Positions 7,024 to 13,348 of a stretch of DNA of 13,348 nucleotides are shown piece by piece. Source of the stretch: Thermoplasmata archaeon. Lineage in GTDB: Archaea; Thermoplasmatota; Thermoplasmata; Thermoplasmatales; Thermoplasmataceae. The DNA is taken from contig JAJZOT010000011.1 of NCBI GenBank assembly GCA_021847855.1, forward strand, positions 1 through 13,348, written 5' to 3'. Below the pieces are notes generated by a model. That model was not told where the DNA came from, ran no database searches, and saw only the letters and a list, made by a program, of their open reading frames with translations. Both the position numbers and the translations under genes were made by a program. Position 1 is the first letter of the stretch. Each line of letters opens with the position of its first letter.

Positions 7024-7040
7024 TTATATATGATTATAAA
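7024..7040. promoter_or_regulatory. Overlapping divergent promoters of pyrH and aRF1
   Basis: On the plus strand TTATATAT (7024-7031) is centred 25.5 nt before the aRF1 ATG at 7053, which predicts a leaderless mRNA. On the minus strand, either TTTATAAT (7033-7040, ~32 nt from the pyrH ATG) or ATATATAA (7024-7031, ~24 nt) could serve pyrH. The whole gap is 48 bp, so the two transcription complexes would overlap and may compete. Confidence 0.55.
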
Positions 7041-7052
7041 TTTTCTTGCCTG

Positions 7053-8309
7053 ATGGCAAACGATGAATCGCAAATCAGGCGATACGAATTCAAAAAGGCA
7101 CTGACAGAGATCAAGGATCTCCGTGGCAGGGGCACAGAACTCATTTCACTTTACATTCCGCCAGACAAACAGATATGGGATGTTGTACAGTACCTCAGGG
7201 AAGAGTTTTCAACATCATCCAACATAAAGTCAAAATCCACCAGGAAAAATGTACTTTCAGCCATTGAATCAATTATGTCAAGACTGAAATACTACAAATC
7301 ACCTCCACCCACCGGCCTTGTATTTTTTGTGGGCCATGTTGCAACGCGAGGGGACCAGACAGAAATGTACACCAGGATAGTTGAACCTCCGGAACCTATC
7401 CAGACGTTCATCTACAAATGTGATTCAACATTTCATATGGAGCAGCTCGAGGCACAACTGGCTATAAAGGAGATGTACGGACTCATAGTCATAGACAGGA
7501 AAGAGGCAACCATAGGCATGCTGAGTGGGACAAACATCAACCTCATTGCCAATGAGCAGTCACTGGTACCAAGCAAGCATCATCAGGGGGGACAGTCATC
7601 GAGGCGATATGAAAGACTTATTGAAATAGCGGCACATGAATTTTTCAAGAAGGTCGGTGATATAGCAAACAATGCGTTCGTGCCCATTATTAAGGATATC
7701 AAGGGTGTTTTTATCGGCGGTCCGGGAGCCACAAAGGAATATTTCTTTGAAAAGGACTATTTAAGAAATGAGATAAAGTTCAAGGTGGCAGATCTCTTTG
7801 ACATAGGATATACTGATGAAACAGGGTTGCGGGAACTTGTTGAAAAAGCATCCGATTCAATAAAGGATATGCAGATAGCCAGAGAAAAGAGCCTGGTGAA
7901 CAGGTTTATGGTGGAGGTCAGGAAAACGGAGAACAGCCTTGCTGCATATGGTGAAGCCGCAATAAGATCGGCACTGGTGCAGAAAGCTGTGGACCTTCTC
8001 CTAATTTCCGAAAAACTTGATAAGACCAAATACACCTACAAATGCCCGAACTGTGGTTCAGAACAGGAGATTGTGAAACGACCTGAAGATGGGGTTTTAT
8101 GCAAGAACTGCAACACACAGATGAATGTGGAGAAGGAGGAGGATCTTGTGGAGGTCCTGTATCACCTGGCAGATGCATCGGGGGCAAAGGTGGAGATAAT
8201 ATCCGGAGATAGCGAAGAGGGGATGCTGCTTGAAAAGGCTTTTGGAGGTCTGGCAGCCATACTCAGGTATGTTCCAAAGGATTCCCAGATTCCACAGAGT
8301 GCCAATTAG
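7053..8309 (+). CDS. prf1: Peptide chain release factor aRF1
   Basis: Recognises all three stop codons in the ribosomal A site and triggers peptide release; works with aEF1A and ABCE1 in archaea. The protein is 418 residues, the family's length. Domain 1 carries the NIKS loop (57-60) and YKCDSTF (121-127), the YxCxxxF stop-decoding motif. Domain 2 has the catalytic GGQ (179-181) in [11 protein letters not shown]. Domain 3 carries a zinc ribbon, CPNC (331-334) and CKNC (350-353), which many archaeal and no typical eukaryotic factors retain. The frame reaches a TTG at 7014, but the ATG at 7053 matches the family start and lies 25 nt after a TATA box. The 3' end overlaps the convergent PRC-barrel gene by 4 nt. 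Confidence 0.96.
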   Translation: MANDESQIRRYEFKKALTEIKDLRGRGTELISLYIPPDKQIWDVVQYLREEFSTSSNIKSKSTRKNVLSAIESIMSRLKYYKSPPPTGLVFFVGHVATRGDQTEMYTRIVEPPEPIQTFIYKCDSTFHMEQLEAQLAIKEMYGLIVIDRKEATIGMLSGTNINLIANEQSLVPSKHHQGGQSSRRYERLIEIAAHEFFKKVGDIANNAFVPIIKDIKGVFIGGPGATKEYFFEKDYLRNEIKFKVADLFDIGYTDETGLRELVEKASDSIKDMQIAREKSLVNRFMVEVRKTENSLAAYGEAAIRSALVQKAVDLLLISEKLDKTKYTYKCPNCGSEQEIVKRPEDGVLCKNCNTQMNVEKEEDLVEVLYHLADASGAKVEIISGDSEEGMLLEKAFGGLAAILRYVPKDSQIPQSAN

Positions 8310-8590
8310 ACCCTTGTAAGGGTTTCATCCTTCACTAAACTTCTTGGATCGAGCACCAGAACATCCTTGAACGATTTTATGGCATCAAGCGGTATCATGT
8401 ATCTTCCGCTTGAATCCTTCTGAAATGTCGTGAGTTTGACATCACCCTTTGGTTGTGTCAGTAACGTCTTTATAAACCCAGTTTCTGTCTCCACTACAAT
8501 ATTGTCTACTTTGCCTATGATCACGCCATCCGTCGTAACAACTGAACGGCCTGTCAGTTCACTTGAAAACATTTTCATGGGTTTATCCAT
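8306..8590 (-). CDS. Small PRC-barrel protein
   Basis: A 94-residue single-domain protein. It fits a PRC-barrel: residues about 6-80 give short beta strands with the typical opening 'S-x-x-L-x-G-R-x-V-x-x-x-x-G-x-x-I-G-x-V' ([20 protein letters not shown]), then [15 protein letters not shown] and a closing 'Y-x-I-P-L-D-A-I-K' ([17 protein letters not shown]). PRC-barrels occur in RNA-processing protein RimM and as stand-alone archaeal proteins, some of which act in cell division (CdvA-type and haloarchaeal CdpB). Which role applies here cannot be read from the sequence. The start at 8590 is supported by TTTTTTAAA ~23 nt upstream. It lies 36 bp downstream of the VAT gene on the same strand and overlaps the aRF1 end. 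Confidence 0.85.
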   Translation of the reverse strand: MDKPMKMFSSELTGRSVVTTDGVIIGKVDNIVVETETGFIKTLLTQPKGDVKLTTFQKDSSGRYMIPLDAIKSFKDVLVLDPRSLVKDETLTRV

Positions 8591-8608
8591 TGATGCATGG
8601 TGGGAAAG

Positions 8609-8617
8609 TTTAAAAAA
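8609..8617 (-). promoter_or_regulatory. TATA-like element of the PRC-barrel gene
   Basis: TTTTTTAAA on the minus strand is centred ~23 nt before the ATG at 8590 and lies in the 36-bp gap after VAT. The PRC-barrel gene can therefore have its own leaderless transcript in addition to read-through from VAT. Confidence 0.4.
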
Positions 8618-8626
8618 TCTTCCACG

Positions 8627-10864
8627 TCACTGGTACAGACCAAGTTCATCAACGCTCTTTCTCCTCTCCTTCACGTTCTTCCCCATGTTTTCTGAAAGAT
8701 TCTTGTAGAATTTAAGAACCTCTTCATCAACTGACGGTTTTATGTTTTTCATTGCATCGAGGAAATCTCTCTGCGAAACAGACTTAGCTTCGGGATCTCT
8801 TCTGTATGCCATCATTCCCGCTTCACGGCAGAGATTTTCAAGATCCGCTCCTACATATCCATCAGTATTTTCCGCAATCATTCTCAGGTTTACATCCTTT
8901 GTCAGTGGCATTGGTTTGGTATGTACCTCAAGTATCTTGACCCTGCTATCAACATCTGGGGGAGGTATGTATATGATCTTGTCGAATCTTCCCGCCCTGA
9001 GAAGCCCTGAGTCTATTATATCCGGCCTGTTGGTTGCAGCGAGAACGACAACCCCCTGAAGCACCTCTATTCCATCCATTGATGTGAGGAGCTGATTCAC
9101 CATCCTCTCCGTAACACCAGAATCACCAAATGACCCTCTTCTGGGTGCAATTGCATCTATTTCATCGAGGAAAACGATGGTGGGGGCAACCTGCTTTGCC
9201 TTCTTGAAGATCTCCCTTACGGCTTTCTCACTCTCACCAACCCACTTGCTCAAAACCTCTGGTCCTTTAACAGAGATGAAATTCGCATTGCTTTCGTTGG
9301 CAACGGCCTTGGCAAGCAGAGTCTTGCCCACTCCTGGAGGACCATAAAGAAGGAAACCCTTTGCAGCTCTTATTCCAAGGCGTTTGAACACCTCAGGTTT
9401 CAGGAGTGGGAGTTCCACGCTCTCCCTCAGTTCATCCTTTACGCTGGAAAGACCACCTATATCATCCCATGTGATGTTTGGCACTTCAACTGTAACTTCC
9501 CTGAGGCTGCTTGGCTCAATGTTCTTTAGAGCGTCCTTGAAATCATCCTCTGTTACAGCCATTTTTTCCAGTATCTCAGTGGGGATTGGCTTATCGAGAT
9601 CGATCTCCGGAAGGTAACGTCTAAGTGCGTTCATTGCAGATTCCCTAGCAAGTGCAGCCAGATCCGCCCCGACAAATCCATACGTGTAGGATGCCAGTTC
9701 ATCCAGGAATTCATTTTTCTTGTCCTCGTCCATGCCGAATGGCATTCCCCTGGTGTGAATTGCCAGGATTTCCTTTCTCCCTTTTTTGTCAGGCACTCCA
9801 ATATTGATTTCCCTGTCAAACCTGCCGGGTCTTCTCAGCGCCGGATCAACAGCATCGATCCTGTTTGTTGCGCCTATGACTATTACATGACCCCTCTCCT
9901 TCAATCCATCCATTAGGGTGAGAAGCTGTGCAACTACTCTTCTTTCAACCTCTCCCTGGACCTCTTCCCTCTTTGGTGCTATGGAATCGATTTCGTCCAC
10001 GAATATGATTGAAGGTTCCGATTCTTCAGCCTTGATGAATATTTCCCTTAGCTTCTGTTCGCTCTGGCCGTAATACTTGCTCATTATCTCTGGTCCATTG
10101 ATTGAAAAAAAGTTTGCACCAGATTCGTTGGCCACAGCCCTTGCTATGAGTGTCTTGCCTGTTCCAGGCGGACCATGCAGGAGCACACCTTTTGGAGGAT
10201 GGATACCAAGCCTTTCAAATAATTCAGGATGTTTAAGTGGGAGTTCGATTATTTCCCTCACTCTCCCAAGTTGATCTGAGAGGCCGCCAATATCCTCATA
10301 ACTTATTCTTGATACATCTTCGAGAACCTCTGAAGCTGGTTCTTCCCTTATCTCTATCTTGGTCTCCTCTCCCACTTCTATTGGAAGTTTGGAAGGCGTG
10401 GACTTGACTACCTTGAAGAGTAAGCCGGAATGCCCCGCAAGGGTAAGTCCCGGAACGCTGATATTATCCTGTTCCATCATCGGTCTTCTTATGAGGGCTT
10501 TCTGGACGAATTCATCAATTCCTTCTCCGAATTTAAGTCTCTGATCCTTTCTTATTATGGGGGCAAGGATCACTTTTTTTGCCACTTCTGTGTGGACCTT
10601 CCTTACCTTGACCTTGTCCCCAATGGAGCAACCACAGTTGTTTCTCATGACACTGTCTATACGGACAATCCCCTTATTTTCGTCCTCGGGTCTTGCCCGG
10701 TAGACCCTTCCAACTGTTTTTTTCTCCTTTTCTATTTCAACAACGTCTCCTATTTCCGCACCAAGTGTTAATCTGGATTCCTCGTCTAATCTGACCCTTG
10801 ACATACCGGGATCAGTTGAATTTGCTTCAGCTACTCTGAGCACTATTCCATCTGTATATGGCAT
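8627..10864 (-). CDS. vat: VAT, Cdc48/p97-type AAA+ ATPase
   Basis: A hexameric AAA+ unfoldase that threads proteins through its pore and, in archaea, passes them to the 20S proteasome. 745 residues, matching Thermoplasma VAT in length and closely in sequence as I recall it. Layout: N domain with double-psi barrel (about 1-90) and the second substrate-binding subdomain (to ~185). D1 has Walker A GPPGTGKT (231-238), Walker B IIFVDEID (286-293), sensor GATN (331-334) and arginine fingers in RRPGRFD (344-350). D2 has GPPGVGKT (508-515), IVFLDEID (563-570), AATN (609-612) and LLRAGRFD (621-628). The tail ends LYQ, a hydrophobic-Tyr-X motif that docks on the 20S ring. A TATA box and a GGAG site both support the ATG. 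Confidence 0.97.
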   Translation of the reverse strand: MPYTDGIVLRVAEANSTDPGMSRVRLDEESRLTLGAEIGDVVEIEKEKKTVGRVYRARPEDENKGIVRIDSVMRNNCGCSIGDKVKVRKVHTEVAKKVILAPIIRKDQRLKFGEGIDEFVQKALIRRPMMEQDNISVPGLTLAGHSGLLFKVVKSTPSKLPIEVGEETKIEIREEPASEVLEDVSRISYEDIGGLSDQLGRVREIIELPLKHPELFERLGIHPPKGVLLHGPPGTGKTLIARAVANESGANFFSINGPEIMSKYYGQSEQKLREIFIKAEESEPSIIFVDEIDSIAPKREEVQGEVERRVVAQLLTLMDGLKERGHVIVIGATNRIDAVDPALRRPGRFDREINIGVPDKKGRKEILAIHTRGMPFGMDEDKKNEFLDELASYTYGFVGADLAALARESAMNALRRYLPEIDLDKPIPTEILEKMAVTEDDFKDALKNIEPSSLREVTVEVPNITWDDIGGLSSVKDELRESVELPLLKPEVFKRLGIRAAKGFLLYGPPGVGKTLLAKAVANESNANFISVKGPEVLSKWVGESEKAVREIFKKAKQVAPTIVFLDEIDAIAPRRGSFGDSGVTERMVNQLLTSMDGIEVLQGVVVLAATNRPDIIDSGLLRAGRFDKIIYIPPPDVDSRVKILEVHTKPMPLTKDVNLRMIAENTDGYVGADLENLCREAGMMAYRRDPEAKSVSQRDFLDAMKNIKPSVDEEVLKFYKNLSENMGKNVKERRKSVDELGLYQ

Positions 10865-10865
10865 A

Positions 10866-10895
10866 GCTCCGTATTGTCAAATGACTATTTTAAAA
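10866..10895 (-). promoter_or_regulatory. VAT promoter: TATA box and Shine-Dalgarno
   Basis: TTTTAAAA (10888-10895) is centred ~27 nt before the VAT ATG. GGAGC (10866-10870) ends one base before the ATG. The TATA spacing suggests a start site at or within a few nt of the ATG, so the GGAG site may not be in the mRNA or may sit at its very 5' end. Confidence 0.5.
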
Positions 10896-10975
10896 TTATG
10901 AGGTTTGAGTTTTTCCATCACTCCTTTTATGTATATGACGTTCTGGTTTGAACGTAACCCTAACAATGGAAAAGA

Positions 10976-11806
10976 TCATTCTCCCGTTGCCACTGGATGG
11001 TCTTCATAAGACACCCACTGGCTCCACCCACCTGGATAGAGGAGTACCTCCCTTCCCGCAATGGACATGGCAACGATGTTTACACAGGCTGTTACTCCAG
11101 ATCCACAATACACGACAGGTTCATGCTCAATGCCACTGAATTTCTTCTTCAGGATCTCTTTGGGGAGATATCTTCCATTTTCGTCCAGGTTGCTCTTATA
11201 ATCAATGTTCAATGAACCCGGAATATGACCTGCAACTGGATCTATAGGTTCAATTTCACCTCGATATCTTTCAGGTGATCTGGAATCTATGATACACAGA
11301 TCATCTCTCCCGCTTTTCAGCTGATCCAGGGTAACGATCATCCCATTGTGAATGATTGGTTTGAAATTTCCCTCCGTTCTATCAGGTGTCTCTCTGGACA
11401 GCTCATATCCGGCATCAATCCATGATCTTATGCCACCGTCAAGGATGAATACCTGTTCATGACCATAATATTTCAATAGCCACCACAGCCTCGCTGACCC
11501 GCTGCCTTCATCATCGTATGCAACAACTGTGACTCCATCTTTCAGACCCATACTGTTCATGGTCTTTGAGAATTCTTTGGGATCAGGCAGGGGGTGTCTC
11601 CCTGTATGTTGACCTTTCTTCCCGGTGAGGTGGGTTTCAAGTTCCAGAAAATACGAACCAGGGATATGGCCTTTCTGGTATTCCCTGATACCATATTCCC
11701 TATCCATAAGATTGTATCTACAATCCACTACTATTATATTCCCTGTTTCAAGTTTTGATCTGACCCATTGGGCATCTACCAGGATTCTGTTGTTTTCAAC
11801 CATCAT
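10976..11806 (-). CDS. sseA: Thiosulfate/3-mercaptopyruvate sulfurtransferase (two rhodanese domains)
   Basis: Transfers sulfane sulfur from 3-mercaptopyruvate or thiosulfate to cyanide or thiols; cytoplasmic. 276 residues in two rhodanese domains. The N-terminal one (about 6-135) has the family CH2A-like stretch (FILDGGIRSWIDAG at 120-133) but an aspartate where the catalytic cysteine would be (YDDEGSGSA, 97-105), so it is structural only. The C-terminal one (about 155-275) holds Cys234 in VVYCGSGVTA. The loop CGSGVTA is that of mercaptopyruvate sulfurtransferases rather than classical thiosulfate rhodaneses (CRKGVTA), so mercaptopyruvate is the likelier donor. ATGATG at the start is preceded by GGTG (11811-11814). 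It lies upstream of VAT on the same strand with a 111-bp gap that holds the VAT promoter. A cystathionine enzyme lies ~1.3 kb away, also in sulfur metabolism. Confidence 0.92.
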   Translation of the reverse strand: MMVENNRILVDAQWVRSKLETGNIIVVDCRYNLMDREYGIREYQKGHIPGSYFLELETHLTGKKGQHTGRHPLPDPKEFSKTMNSMGLKDGVTVVAYDDEGSGSARLWWLLKYYGHEQVFILDGGIRSWIDAGYELSRETPDRTEGNFKPIIHNGMIVTLDQLKSGRDDLCIIDSRSPERYRGEIEPIDPVAGHIPGSLNIDYKSNLDENGRYLPKEILKKKFSGIEHEPVVYCGSGVTACVNIVAMSIAGREVLLYPGGWSQWVSYEDHPVATGE

Positions 11807-11930
11807 TTAACACCATCTGTTTTAAATTTACTACGGAACGAGTGAAATTTACATGTTTTATTGTGGTCGCATGAATTTCAGGTTTATAGTTTTTCCACAA
11901 AACAGGTAAAACCACAAATGATCCAGAAGA

Positions 11931-12122
11931 TCAGACTATGTTTACAAGATCATTCAAATATTTTTTCGCATATTTTCTCGAGTCGTCTTCATTTACCTGG
12001 TTCTTTTTCTTTCCAGTTTCCCCAGCTATTACAGTCTCAAGGGTTGGGTCAATCATTGTAATCTTCAGCGGTATTTCGAAATTATAAATAGATCTTTCAC
12101 TGAGTTCTAATAGTCTGGTCAT
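11931..12122 (-). CDS. Small protein coupled to the M48-type peptidase
   Basis: A 63-residue protein that I do not recognise. Its first half looks like two or three beta strands (IYNFEIPLKITMID, LETVIAGE). The middle is hydrophilic (KKKNQVNEDD) and the end is an amphipathic helix (DSRKYAKKYLNDLVNIV). No cysteines, signal or membrane segment. Its ATG overlaps the TGA of the peptidase gene (ATGA), the classic arrangement for translational coupling; this is the main evidence that it is real. It could be a cofactor, inhibitor or adaptor of the peptidase, by position only. No other gene lies between it and the sulfurtransferase start 124 bp further on. Confidence 0.6.
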   Translation of the reverse strand: MTRLLELSERSIYNFEIPLKITMIDPTLETVIAGETGKKKNQVNEDDSRKYAKKYLNDLVNIV

Positions 12123-12943
12123 AAGTTGAGTTTCTCAATTCTTTTTGATATTCTTCGTGATACCCTCGAACGGACTTTCTCAGAACCGTAGTTTTCTTGG
12201 ACGAAGTCATTAATCGCCAGCAGACTCCCTTTAACAACTTCAGCATCTCCTGTGTATTGGACTGCAAACCGATCAGAAAGTAGTTCATATCTATAATTCA
12301 ATATTATAAACATGATAAGTGAGAGGACACATACAACACATAACGCTGTTGGTACATAGAAAAACTCACCAAGTAAACCAAGAATAGATAACAAAACTGT
12401 TGAAAAGATTAAGATCAACAGCGAAAAAAGAAATGAGTGCGCCAAGAGTCTCTTGGACCTATCATCATTCATTCTTGCATGACCCAGTTCGTGTAGGATG
12501 AGTGGATCAAGTTTTTCCAAGTTAAATTTATCAACCAGCCGTTCATCGATGAAGACCTCAGGCCTTTCCAGGTTCCCCCGAGTAAATAATGGGGGGAATC
12601 TACCGTTGTTATTGAAAGACATTACAAGGATACCATTCTTGGCTATCTCCTTGTATTTCACGGAGTAGTGATCTGACAGTTCCTTATCATCCGTGCATAC
12701 TAAATTGTTCCTGTTGAATTTACCCAAGGAGCCAGAAAATGGAACGTCTCCTTCCTCAGCTCGAGGTCTCAGAAGCAGGAAATAGTCCACAATTCCAATT
12801 ATGATCAAAACAATAAAGGCAGTGAATATGGAAAGAGGGAAATTAAAAGAAATTTGCGGATAAATCATTATAAATATACCAAAAATTACCAGAATTATGA
12901 AGTCGATCAGAACTGCTGCTATTCCCATGGATGTTTTTTTCAA
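12119..12943 (-). CDS. Membrane M48-type zinc metallopeptidase
   Basis: A membrane-bound HtpX-like endopeptidase that probably degrades misfolded or signalling membrane proteins, with its active site on the cytoplasmic face. 274 residues. Two hydrophobic helices come first (about 8-29 and 36-58), then a soluble catalytic part with HELGH (151-155, two zinc-binding histidines and the catalytic Glu). Two more membrane helices follow (about 167-190 and 195-216), then the third-ligand motif ELLSDRFA (Glu220, Asp224), and a basic tail rich in RSRVSRR and KRIEK. It starts at a TTG: GGAAGTGAT (12949-12957) is a near-perfect Shine-Dalgarno 5 nt upstream, whereas the ATG 15 nt further in has none. It lacks the fuller HtpX N-terminus, so I do not give that symbol. 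Confidence 0.87.
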   Translation of the reverse strand: MKKTSMGIAAVLIDFIILVIFGIFIMIYPQISFNFPLSIFTAFIVLIIIGIVDYFLLLRPRAEEGDVPFSGSLGKFNRNNLVCTDDKELSDHYSVKYKEIAKNGILVMSFNNNGRFPPLFTRGNLERPEVFIDERLVDKFNLEKLDPLILHELGHARMNDDRSKRLLAHSFLFSLLILIFSTVLLSILGLLGEFFYVPTALCVVCVLSLIMFIILNYRYELLSDRFAVQYTGDAEVVKGSLLAINDFVQENYGSEKVRSRVSRRISKRIEKLNL

Positions 12944-12948
12944 ATTAT

Positions 12949-12988
12949 ATCACTTCCTAACTATTACTTTGGCGATTCGTATTTAATA
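12949..12988 (-). promoter_or_regulatory. Peptidase promoter and Shine-Dalgarno
   Basis: A TATA-like TATTAAAT (12981-12988) predicts transcription from about 12958. GGAAGTGAT (12949-12957) then sits at the very start of the leader, 5 nt before the TTG start. This gene, unlike several neighbours, thus appears to use a leadered mRNA. Confidence 0.45.
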
Positions 12989-13085
12989 GATCCAGCGTTT
13001 CAAAGAAAAATGAGGCACTTATATATTTTTCTACGGTTATAAACGCATTTTGTTTACACGGCCACAATCGCACTGGCGTTGACAA

Positions 13086-13348
13086 TTAGAGAGTCAAGAA
13101 TGCATTTTCCAGGTCTTCTATGAGGTCCTGAACATTTTCTATCCCAGCTGACATCCTTATGAGAGAATCTGAAATTCCCAGACTTTTCCTTTCACTGGAG
13201 GGTACCCCTTTATGAGTCATGCGTGCCGGAATTTCTATGAGTGATTCCACTCCACCCAGGCTTTCAGCCAGTGAGAATACCTTCAGGGTTTTCAGGAATT
13301 TTTCGATCTTTTCGGCTTTCGCTTCAAGTTCGAAGGAGAGCATCCCAC
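13086..13348 (-). CDS. Cystathionine gamma-synthase/lyase, C-terminal part
   Basis: Only the last 87 codons or so are in the window; the frame continues past its edge. The piece carries the end of the PLP-dependent Cys/Met metabolism fold. It opens G-MLSFEL, then FSLAESLGGVESLIEIPARMTH, SSERKSLGISDSLIRMSAGIENVQDLIEDLENA. The SLGGVESL turn (with the substrate-binding serine and glycine residues), the MTH, and the R in LIRMSAGIE that binds the substrate carboxylate are family hallmarks. Members either join cysteine to a homoserine ester (metB) or cleave cystathionine (mccB/CTH); the C-terminus alone does not tell them apart. Stop is TAA at 13086. Confidence 0.93.
   Translation of the reverse strand, partial: GMLSFELEAKAEKIEKFLKTLKVFSLAESLGGVESLIEIPARMTHKGVPSSERKSLGISDSLIRMSAGIENVQDLIEDLENAFLTL

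Noticed and set aside
7757..8187. Minus-strand frames opposite aRF1.
   Set aside because: aRF1 has all its motifs on the plus strand; the antisense frames have odd composition and no ribosome sites.
12097..12288. A 63-codon minus-strand frame inside the peptidase gene's 3' part.
   Set aside because: It is an out-of-frame shadow of the peptidase, without a start signal; the coupled 63-aa frame at 11931-12122 explains the junction better.
1..13348. CRISPR array, tRNA or rRNA genes, and tandem repeats.
   Set aside because: Looked for by eye; no regularly spaced repeats and no tRNA T-loop or rRNA-like stretches were found.

Overview
The window reads as a stretch of chromosome from a thermoacidophilic euryarchaeon of the Thermoplasmatales (Thermoplasma, Ferroplasma, Cuniculiplasma or Picrophilus relatives). 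The main evidence is a 745-residue Cdc48-type ATPase that closely resembles Thermoplasma VAT, together with an archaeal release factor aRF1, an archaeal-type UMP kinase, an archaeal TrmI tRNA methyltransferase, and a MOFRL-type glycerate kinase of the kind used in the Entner-Doudoroff variants of this group. TATA elements lie about 23-28 nt upstream of several start codons, as expected for leaderless archaeal transcripts. No CRISPR array, tRNA or rRNA was seen.

Layout, left to right. (1) 107-610: a plus-strand winged-helix protein of DUF2250 type. (2) 611-1206: no intact gene. This stretch holds two stem-loops and frame-broken scraps that resemble an IS3/IS481-like transposase. (3) 1207-2559: two unrecognised proteins facing each other tail to tail, 3 bp apart. 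(4) 2626-6047, minus strand: a membrane protein with a DnaJ-like zinc motif, TrmI, glycerate 2-kinase (its end overlaps the start of trmI), and a cobalamin/iron-receptor-like protein with no signal peptide. (5) 6327-8309: UMP kinase and aRF1 diverge from a 48-bp shared promoter. (6) 8306-10864, minus strand: a small PRC-barrel protein just downstream of the VAT ATPase, meeting aRF1 with a 4-nt overlap. (7) 10976-11806: a two-domain sulfurtransferase. (8) 11931-12943: a membrane M48-type metallopeptidase coupled by a 4-nt stop/start overlap to a 63-residue unknown protein. (9) 13086-13348: the C-terminal end of a cystathionine gamma-synthase/lyase, cut by the window edge.

How the genes fit together: most are housekeeping. 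VAT and the membrane peptidase belong to protein quality control, aRF1 and TrmI to translation, UMP kinase to pyrimidine nucleotides, glycerate kinase to sugar degradation, and the sulfurtransferase and cystathionine enzyme to sulfur amino-acid metabolism. No clear multi-gene defence or novel effector system is visible. The least explained items are the peptidase plus 63-aa protein pair, the structured and degraded region at 611-1206, the zinc-motif membrane protein, the signal-less receptor protein, and the overlapping inverted repeats near 6233-6260.
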